Origin: JAEZDP01 sp964430855
Lineage (GTDB): Bacteria; Acidobacteriota; Vicinamibacteria; Vicinamibacterales; Vicinamibacteraceae
Assembly (NCBI GenBank): GCA_964430855.1
Contig: CAYSHC010000057.1
Coordinates: 1-24,084 of the forward strand
DNA length: 24,084 nucleotides
Direction: 5' to 3'
The position numbers and the translations under genes are program-made. Position 1 is the stretch's first letter. The number at the start of each line of letters is the position of its first letter. The notes beneath the pieces were generated by a model, which was not told where the DNA came from, did no database searches, and saw only the letters and a list, made by a program, of their open reading frames with translations. This document shows, piece after piece, positions 8,049-13,978 of this stretch.

Positions 8049-9740
8049 ATGCATCCGGTCGACTGGCTGATCATCGCGCTCTACCTCGGCTGGATCGTCT
8101 ACACAGGCGTCCGGCACACGCGGGGGAGCCGCGAGATCGAGGGGTACTTCCTCGGCCACAGGAGCAACCCCTGGTGGGCGGTGGGGCTTGCCGTGATGGC
8201 GACGCAGCTGAGCGCCATCACGATGGTCGGGACGACGGGGCAGGGCTTCACCGACGGCATGCGGTTCGTGCAGTTCTACTTCGGGCTGCCGCTGGCCATG
8301 GTGATCCTCTCGGTGACGGCGGTCCCGTTCTTTCACCGCACGAAGGTCTACACCGCGTACGAGTACCTCGAGCGGCGCTTCGACTCGAAGACCCGCACGC
8401 TGACGAGCCTGCTGTTCCTGCTCTCGCGGGGGCTGTCGTGCGGCACCATCATCTCGGCGCCGGCGGTGATCCTCTCGATCCTGCTCGGCTGGAACCTCAC
8501 GATCACCGTGCTCGCCATCGGCGTGCCCACGGCCATCTACACGATGCTCGGCGGCGTGCAGGCCGTCACCTGGACCGACGTCAAGCAGATGGTCCTCATC
8601 GTCTTCGGGCTCGTGGCCGTGATGGTGGCGCTCGTCTTGACCCTCCCCGAGCAGGTGGGGATGGGCGACGCGCTGCGCATCGCGGCGTCGACGGGACGTC
8701 TCCAGGTGTTCGACTTCCGCTTCACGCTGAGCGAGACGTACACGTTCTGGTCGGGTCTCATCGGGGGTCTGTTCCTGATGCTGTCGTACTTCGGCTGCGA
8801 CCAGAGCCAGGTGCAGCGCTACCTCACGGCGAGGAGCGAGAAGGAAGCCACGTCGTCGCTGTACATGAGCGCGTACTGGAAGATCCCGCTCCAGGTGCTC
8901 GTGCTGCTGATCGGCGTGATGGTGTTTGTCTTCTACCTCTTCCACCAGCCGCCGATGCTGTTCAACCCGGTGCACGAGGGCCGCATTCGCACGAGCCCCG
9001 AGGCCGGCCGCTACGCGGACGCCGAGGCGGCCTTCGCCCAGGCGTTCGAGGCACGGCGGCAGGCAGCAGCGGCGATGGCCGCGGCTGAGGGCGAGCAGCA
9101 CGAGTCGGCACGGGCGGCCTTCCTGGCCGCCGAGGCACGCGTCCGTGACGTGCGCGCCGAGGCCATCGACATCGTCAAGCGGGTCACCGGTGATGCCGCG
9201 TACCGCGACGTCAACTACGTGTTCCCCACGTTCGTCATGACGGCCCTGCCCGTTGGCCTGGTCGGGATTCTGCTCGCCGCCATCATGGCCGCCGCGATGT
9301 CGTCCATCGCCTCGGAGCTCAACGCGCTCGCCACGACGACGGTGATCGACTTCTACAGGCGCTTCGTCAGCCCGCGTGCGCCGGACGAGCACTACCTTCG
9401 CGTCTCGCGGATCGCCACCGGCGTGTGGGGGCTCTTCGCCTGCGGCGTCGCCGTGTACGCCACGAACCTCGGATCGCTCATCGAGGTCGTCAACAGGTTC
9501 GGCTCGTTCTTCTACGGCTCGATCCTCGGGGTGTTCATCCTCGCGATGGTCACGCGGCGTGCGACCGGCACCGGCGCCTTCGTCGGCCTGATCGGGGGGA
9601 TGGCGATGGTGGCGGCCGTCGCCGTCTTCAGGCCCGACATCTCCTTCCTCTGGCACAACGTCATCGGCGCCTCTGGTGTCGTCGTCGTGGGCCTGGCCGT
9701 GAGCCTCGTCACGCGTCCGACCGTTCGTCCCACCGCCTGA
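8049..9740 (+). CDS. Sodium:solute symporter (SSS family)
   Basis: 563 residues with many hydrophobic spans. The SSS fold is suggested by DWLIIALYLGWIVYTG at the N-terminus, FLGHRSNPWWAVGLAVMATQLSAITMVGTTGQGF (unwound TM1 region), TAYEYLERRF, GGVQAVTWTDVKQM, and SYFGCDQSQVQRYLTARS, the last being a strong SSS signature. Late spans include AAIMAAAMSSIASELNALAT, consistent with the second sodium-site helix. It imports an unknown solute with Na+. Between FHQPPMLFNP (298-307) and YVFPTF (from 390) is a hydrophilic Ala/Glu/Arg-rich segment of about 80 residues, probably helical. The ATG at 8049 is preceded by a G-rich run (8038-8042) and lies 2 bp after the small membrane gene. A GTG-type upstream extension to 8019 overlaps that gene and was not used. 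Confidence 0.93.
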   Translation: MHPVDWLIIALYLGWIVYTGVRHTRGSREIEGYFLGHRSNPWWAVGLAVMATQLSAITMVGTTGQGFTDGMRFVQFYFGLPLAMVILSVTAVPFFHRTKVYTAYEYLERRFDSKTRTLTSLLFLLSRGLSCGTIISAPAVILSILLGWNLTITVLAIGVPTAIYTMLGGVQAVTWTDVKQMVLIVFGLVAVMVALVLTLPEQVGMGDALRIAASTGRLQVFDFRFTLSETYTFWSGLIGGLFLMLSYFGCDQSQVQRYLTARSEKEATSSLYMSAYWKIPLQVLVLLIGVMVFVFYLFHQPPMLFNPVHEGRIRTSPEAGRYADAEAAFAQAFEARRQAAAAMAAAEGEQHESARAAFLAAEARVRDVRAEAIDIVKRVTGDAAYRDVNYVFPTFVMTALPVGLVGILLAAIMAAAMSSIASELNALATTTVIDFYRRFVSPRAPDEHYLRVSRIATGVWGLFACGVAVYATNLGSLIEVVNRFGSFFYGSILGVFILAMVTRRATGTGAFVGLIGGMAMVAAVAVFRPDISFLWHNVIGASGVVVVGLAVSLVTRPTVRPTA

Positions 9741-9746
9741 CACGCC

Positions 9747-9774
9747 TGTCACGACGCCCCGACGCGTCGTGTCA
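9747..9774 (+). terminator. Hairpin after the symporter gene (possible terminator, no T-tract)
   Basis: CACGACGC (9750-9757) pairs perfectly with GCGTCGTG (9764-9771) across a 6-base loop. Two further pairs (9747-9774 and 9748-9773) extend the stem past one T/T mismatch. It sits 10 bases after the symporter stop and before the hydrolase leader. No run of T follows on either strand, so intrinsic termination is uncertain; it could be a 3' stabilising structure. Confidence 0.42.
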
Positions 9775-9840
9775 AACCCGTGAACGCGCCCGCGCGGAGT
9801 CCGTCTCTCCCGGCATCAGCCATCCAGCCGGGGAGAGCCT

Positions 9841-11478
9841 GTGAGCGCCAGTTCCTGCAGCACCAGACTTTCGATGGTCCTCGCGGCAATCGGCCTCGTC
9901 GCTGGCAGCGCCGTGACGGCGGCGCAGCCGGTGATCGACGGCCGGTGGATCGGGGGCTTCAACGGCGCCAGCGGCGTCGTTGCCGTCGACGTTGCGTTCG
10001 GGAGGGTCGGCGGAACGCTGGTCGGCTCCATCGACGTGCCGCGCCGTGCCGAGTACGGCATCCCGCTCGGCACCGTCGAGCAGAAGGGCGACCGCGTCAC
10101 GTTCCAGCTGCCGACCGCCGGGCTGCCCATGCACTTCGAGGGCCGCGTCCGCGACAGGCGGATGAGAGGCACGGTGCGGCAGGGCCCCGGGGGCTTCACC
10201 ACCTTCGAGCTGACGAAGCTCGTGACGCTCAGCGACAGCGAGCTGGCACGCGTCCATGGCACCTTCGTCCGGGACGACGGCAAGGTGCTGCTCGTGGCGC
10301 CCTCGCTCAACGGCGCCATCTACGTCGACTACGATTCCGGCCGCACGGGCGCGCTCTACGCCCTGTCGCCGCGGCACTTCGTGGGCGGGCCGACGATGGG
10401 CACCGGCTATCCGGTGGCGATCGAGATCGTCTTCGATGGCGACGACGGGGCGCGGGCGGAGCGGGCGCGCATCACGCGAGGGAAGAAGACGGTCGAGGCG
10501 CGGCGGCACGTCTTCTACACGGAGGAGGACGTCCGCTTCACGAGCACGACGGCCGACATCGCGGGCTCGCTCCTCCTTCCGGCCACGCCGGGACCGCACC
10601 CGGCGCTGGTGATGATCCACGGGTCCGGCGGCGCCACCCGCGACGTCCTGCGGCCCTTCGCGGACCACTTCGCGCGAAACGGCGTGGCGGTGCTGATCAC
10701 CGACAAGCGGGGTGTCGGCGCGTCCACTGGCGATGCCGCACGCGCCACGTTCGACGACCTGGCCGATGATGCCCTTGCGGGCGTGGCGTACCTCCGGGGC
10801 CGGGGCGACATCCGGGCCGACGCCATCGGCCTCCACGGCATCAGCCTCGGCGGGTGGGTCGCGCCGCTGGCCGCGACGCGGTCGCGCGACGTGGCCTTCG
10901 TCGTCGTGGAGTCGGCCCCGGCGCTCACGCCGCGCGAGCACGAGCGTCTGCGCGTGGAGTCGCAACTGCGTGCCGACGGGTTCGGACACGAGGACATCGC
11001 CCGCGCCCTGGCGTTCATGGACCTCAAGTTCGAGGTCGCGCGCACGGGCGAGGGCTGGGAGCGGCTCCAGCGCCAGATGCAGAACGACGCGGCCTGGCTG
11101 CCCTACACGAACCCGCCGACCTCGCTCGAGTCGCTCCGCTGGCACTGGGACCACATCTTCGGCTACGACCCCGTTCCCGCCCTGACGCGGCTCGAGGTGC
11201 CGATGCTCGTGCTGTACGGCGGGCGCGACGCCGTGGTGCCGCCGCGCGTCCACCGGCGGCGCATGGAGGAAGCGCTCGCGGCCGCCGGACGGCACGACGT
11301 GACCATCAAGGTGTTCGACGAGGCCAACCACGGCTTCTTCGAGGCCGTCACCGGAGGACGCCGCGAGCACGCCAGCCTCACCGGGTTCGTGGACGGGTAC
11401 TTCGAGCAGCGCACCGCCTGGGTGCTGTCCACCGTGCGCGACGCCTCCTCCCTGGCGCTGGCCGAGACGCAGGAGTGA
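9841..11478 (+). CDS. Secreted alpha/beta-fold serine hydrolase with N-terminal beta domain
   Basis: 545 residues. The signal peptide is a basic start, then MVLAAIGLVAGSAVTAA, with cleavage expected near residues 27-29. Residues about 30-230 are a beta-rich domain with repeated W/G-x-G strands and no recognised catalytic motif. The hydrolase domain has the oxyanion motif HGSGG (H260), nucleophile elbow GISLG (S335), acid YGGRDAVVPP (D463) and histidine ANHGFFE (H497): a complete triad of the dienelactone-hydrolase/prolyl-oligopeptidase type. Esterase or peptidase activity in the periplasm is likely; the substrate is unknown. The GTG at 9841 follows GGGGAGAG (9830-9837), which favours it over the internal ATG at codon 12. 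It is monocistronic as far as can be seen, with a 100-bp gap before and 169 bp after. Confidence 0.9.
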   Translation: MSASSCSTRLSMVLAAIGLVAGSAVTAAQPVIDGRWIGGFNGASGVVAVDVAFGRVGGTLVGSIDVPRRAEYGIPLGTVEQKGDRVTFQLPTAGLPMHFEGRVRDRRMRGTVRQGPGGFTTFELTKLVTLSDSELARVHGTFVRDDGKVLLVAPSLNGAIYVDYDSGRTGALYALSPRHFVGGPTMGTGYPVAIEIVFDGDDGARAERARITRGKKTVEARRHVFYTEEDVRFTSTTADIAGSLLLPATPGPHPALVMIHGSGGATRDVLRPFADHFARNGVAVLITDKRGVGASTGDAARATFDDLADDALAGVAYLRGRGDIRADAIGLHGISLGGWVAPLAATRSRDVAFVVVESAPALTPREHERLRVESQLRADGFGHEDIARALAFMDLKFEVARTGEGWERLQRQMQNDAAWLPYTNPPTSLESLRWHWDHIFGYDPVPALTRLEVPMLVLYGGRDAVVPPRVHRRRMEEALAAAGRHDVTIKVFDEANHGFFEAVTGGRREHASLTGFVDGYFEQRTAWVLSTVRDASSLALAETQE

Positions 11479-11536
11479 CCTGCGGCGCGCCGGCCGCGCG
11501 ACAGCCTTGCACGTAACCTGACACTTTCGTAAGTGG

Positions 11537-11580
11537 CCACGCGCCGGTTCGGTCCCGGAATGGGGCGGGCCGGCGCGTGG
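11537..11580 (+). promoter_or_regulatory. Strong hairpin in the leader of the minor-pilin cluster
   Basis: CCACGCGCCGG (11537-11547) and CCGGCGCGTGG (11570-11580) are perfect inverted repeats of 11 bp around a 22-base loop. They lie in the 169-bp gap between the hydrolase stop and the first pilin ATG, about 67 bases before the latter. No T-tract follows. A weak promoter-like pair (TTGCAC at 11507-11512, TAAGTG at 11530-11535, spacing 17) lies just upstream, which would put the hairpin in the 5' leader. It could be a terminator for the hydrolase, an operator, or an RNA element. It does not match a riboswitch consensus I know. Confidence 0.5.
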
Positions 11581-11647
11581 TGGCGTTGGTACGCTCGTTG
11601 CTGAGGTTGGCCCCGAAAGCGTGCACGGCCGTGGGAGGGCCACGTAC

Positions 11648-12238
11648 ATGCGCAGTCGGGGTCGGGAGCACGGGTTCACCCTGCTCGAAGTCTTGATCGT
11701 GGCGATGGTTGCAGCCACGCTGCTTGCCACCGCCCTCATGGTGCTGCCTGGCGTCGTCGAGGCCGCGCGCAGCGACAGCGGCAGCTCGCAGCTCGGTGCC
11801 GTGCTGCGCCAGGCGCGCGAGCAGTCGATCTCGGAGCGCCGCAACATCGAGATCCGCTTCATCGGCCCGAACCGCGTCGAGGCCTGGCGCGACGACATCG
11901 ACGCCAACGGCGTCGTGGACGGGCAGACCCTGGTGCAGGAGGCCGTGCTCGAGCAGGGCGTCGTGTACGGCCGGTTCGACGGCATGCCCGACACGCCCGA
12001 CGGCTTTGCCGACGTCGGCGCCTTCACCGCGGCCGGCGGCGCCGCGGTCTTCACGGGCGTTGGGCCGTGGCGATTCACGACCGAGGGCCAGCTTGTCGAT
12101 GCCAATGGCGACGTGGTCAACGGCACCGTGTTCCTCGGACAGCAGTTCCGCCCTGACACCGCGAGGGCCGTCAGCCTGTTCGGGCCCACGGCCCTCATTC
12201 GCGACTGGCGCTGGAACGGCGCGGGGTGGATCGAATGA
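11648..12238 (+). CDS. GspH/FimT-like minor pseudopilin
   Basis: 196 residues. The prepilin signal is a short basic leader ending H8-G9, followed by mature FTLLEVLIVAMVAATLLATALMVL with F+1 and E+5, for cleavage and methylation by prepilin peptidase. The body has GspH/FimT traits: RQAREQSISERRNIEIRF, then a beta-rich C-terminal domain. It contains DDIDANGVVDG, a D-x-D-x-N-G loop reminiscent of a calcium site. GspH/FimU proteins belong to the pilus tip complex. ATG 11648 was chosen because GGGAGG (11633-11638) lies about 9 bases upstream and gives a short leader; an in-frame GTG at 11621 is less likely. It overlaps the next gene by 4 bp (ATGA). Confidence 0.9.
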   Translation: MRSRGREHGFTLLEVLIVAMVAATLLATALMVLPGVVEAARSDSGSSQLGAVLRQAREQSISERRNIEIRFIGPNRVEAWRDDIDANGVVDGQTLVQEAVLEQGVVYGRFDGMPDTPDGFADVGAFTAAGGAAVFTGVGPWRFTTEGQLVDANGDVVNGTVFLGQQFRPDTARAVSLFGPTALIRDWRWNGAGWIE

Positions 12239-12813
12239 CGGCGCCGCGCACGAGCGACGCAGGCTTCAGCCTGCTCGAGGTGCTCGTGTCGATGCTCCTG
12301 CTGATGGCGGGCCTGCTCGGGCTCGCCCAGGTGTTCCTGCTCGGCATGGCGCACGCCTCGACCTCCTCGGCCAACCTCGTGGCACGCGAGAAGGCCCGCG
12401 AGGCCATCGAGAGCGTGCACACGGCGCGCGACACGCGGACCATCACCTGGAACCAGATCCGCAACGCCACCGCCCGGATGTGCGAGGGCGTCGACGAGCC
12501 GAGCGGGTGGAACGCCACGCCCGGCACGTTCATCGACGGCCCCCAGGTCGGCCTGCGCGTGGCCGGCCCGGACGGCCTGGTCAACACGCCCGGCGACGAG
12601 GATTTGCCGCTCGAGCGCGTCCGGCACTTCGGCGCCGACGGGATCCCGGGCACGGCCGACGACTGGGAGCAGGAGCTGACCAACTACTCCCGCGAGATCT
12701 GGATTTGCGACCACAGCACGTCGCTGCGCGAGATCCGCGTGACCATCGACTATCGCGTCGGCGGCATCACCAGGCAGTACCGCCTGACGACGTTCATCTC
12801 GAACTACTCATGA
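12235..12813 (+). CDS. PilV/GspI-like minor pseudopilin
   Basis: 192 residues. The leader ends in A9-G10, then mature FSLLEVLVSMLLLMAGLLGLAQVF has F+1 and E+5; the LLLMAGLLGLAQ stretch is characteristic of PilV/GspI. Downstream, EKAREAIESVHTARDTR resembles the family's alpha-helical spine. It also carries GADGIPGTADDWEQE, an acidic G/D-rich turn of the type often seen in calcium-binding or extracellular repeats. As a tip-complex subunit it would pack with PilW and PilX homologues. ATG overlaps the upstream stop (ATGA) and its own stop overlaps the next start (ATGA), so three genes are chained by 4-bp overlaps. Confidence 0.88.
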   Translation: MTAPRTSDAGFSLLEVLVSMLLLMAGLLGLAQVFLLGMAHASTSSANLVAREKAREAIESVHTARDTRTITWNQIRNATARMCEGVDEPSGWNATPGTFIDGPQVGLRVAGPDGLVNTPGDEDLPLERVRHFGADGIPGTADDWEQELTNYSREIWICDHSTSLREIRVTIDYRVGGITRQYRLTTFISNYS

Positions 12814-13967
12814 GCAGCATCGACGACATGAGGCGGGGGCAGGGCGCGCATGCGCCGGGCGGCGTGCCGCACGCAGGCGAGCGGGGGCTGTCGCTCGTCG
12901 AGCTCGTGGTGGGCATGGCGCTGCTCTCGATCGTGATGGCGGGCGTGTTCGGCGCCATGACGGAGGCCATCCGCGCCAACGACACCGTGAAGATGTCGAC
13001 GGCGATGAACAACAACCTGCGGGTCGCGATGGACCTGATGGTGCGCGACATGCTCCAGGCGGGTCAGGGCCTGCCGTCGGGCAAGGTGATCTCGATCCCG
13101 TCCGGCGACGGCGCGCTGCCCATCGTGCGGCCGGGGCCGGTCGGCACCGACTACACCTTCGACCCGGACGCGACGTCGCTGCCGGCCGTGACGGTGGGCG
13201 CCGGCATGGGGCCGCTGATCGACGGGCGGCCGACCGACATGGTGACCCTGCTCGCCGCCGACAACGTGCTGAACCAGGTGGAGGTCACCGAGCTTACCGC
13301 CACCTCGCTGCGGCTCAGCCCCGAGATCATCAACGACGACATGCCGGACGTCGCCGGCGACAACGTGCGCGTGGGCGACCTGATCATGCTGACGAAAGGC
13401 TCGATCAGCACGCTGAAGTACGTGACCGACGTCGAGGGGAACGAGCTGTTCTTCGAGGAGGGCGACCCGCTCGAGCTCAATCAGGCCGGCGCCGAGAACG
13501 GCACGCTCGCGCAGTACATCGCGGCCGCGCCGGCGGACGTGGCGGCCTGCCCGCAGCCGCCGCGGCCCTGCGACTTCCAGGTGGTGCCGACGGTCGCCAC
13601 CCGCATCCGGATGATCAGCTACTACCTCGAGACGCCGAACGACGACACGCGCGACCTCCGGCTGATTCGCCGCATCAATGCCAATCCGCCGACGGTGGTG
13701 GCCTTCGCCATCGACGGCTTCAACCTGACCTACGACCTCGTCGACGGCGTCGACAACCGCGTCGAGGTCGCCATGACGCAGGCCGACCTTGACGGCACGG
13801 GGGCGTGCGCGCCGGCTGCGTGCTCGCAGAACCAGATCCGGAAGGTGAACGTGATGCTCACCGGCCGGTCCACGCAGCCGCATCCGCAGACGCGCGAGTT
13901 CCTGCGCAACACGCTCGTCACGCAGGTCAGCCTGCGCAACCTGGCCCTCGTCGACAGGTACTCCTGA
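12810..13967 (+). CDS. PilW/GspJ-like minor pseudopilin
   Basis: 385 residues. A relatively long leader ends in ERG, followed by mature LSLVELVVGMALLSIVMAGVFGAM with E+5 present. The sequence after it, NNNLRVAMDLMVRDMLQAGQGL, is the PilW-type segment following the transmembrane helix. The C-terminal domain is beta-rich with cysteine pairs at ACPQPPRPC and ACAPAAC, possibly disulfides. It ends TLVTQVSLRNLALVDRYS, similar to PilW ends. The ATG at 12810 overlaps the PilV stop (ATGA); an ATG at 12828 is an alternative. The frame remains open upstream to 11709, but that region is already used by two genes. It likely forms part of the priming and tip complex of a type IV pilus or related filament. 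Confidence 0.88.
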   Translation: MSSIDDMRRGQGAHAPGGVPHAGERGLSLVELVVGMALLSIVMAGVFGAMTEAIRANDTVKMSTAMNNNLRVAMDLMVRDMLQAGQGLPSGKVISIPSGDGALPIVRPGPVGTDYTFDPDATSLPAVTVGAGMGPLIDGRPTDMVTLLAADNVLNQVEVTELTATSLRLSPEIINDDMPDVAGDNVRVGDLIMLTKGSISTLKYVTDVEGNELFFEEGDPLELNQAGAENGTLAQYIAAAPADVAACPQPPRPCDFQVVPTVATRIRMISYYLETPNDDTRDLRLIRRINANPPTVVAFAIDGFNLTYDLVDGVDNRVEVAMTQADLDGTGACAPAACSQNQIRKVNVMLTGRSTQPHPQTREFLRNTLVTQVSLRNLALVDRYS

Positions 13968-13978
13968 GGAGTGTGGCG

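Noticed and set aside
11479..11647. GEMM-type cyclic dinucleotide riboswitch before the pilin cluster
   Set aside because: A hairpin is present, but I cannot find the conserved GEMM core or tetraloop receptor sequence, so only an unassigned hairpin is reported.
9772..12714. 980-codon open frame on the minus strand, and similar long antisense frames (883-3213, 13730-16246)
   Set aside because: They lie opposite genes with clear motifs, are Arg/His/Gly/Ala-rich low-complexity translations, and contain no domain or signal. In very GC-rich DNA such frames arise from third-position GC bias.
11709..12809. Long in-frame extension upstream of the PilW-like gene
   Set aside because: It is Ser/Arg/Pro-rich and overlaps two well-supported pilin genes. 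The prepilin leader begins after 12810, where an ATGA overlap gives the start.
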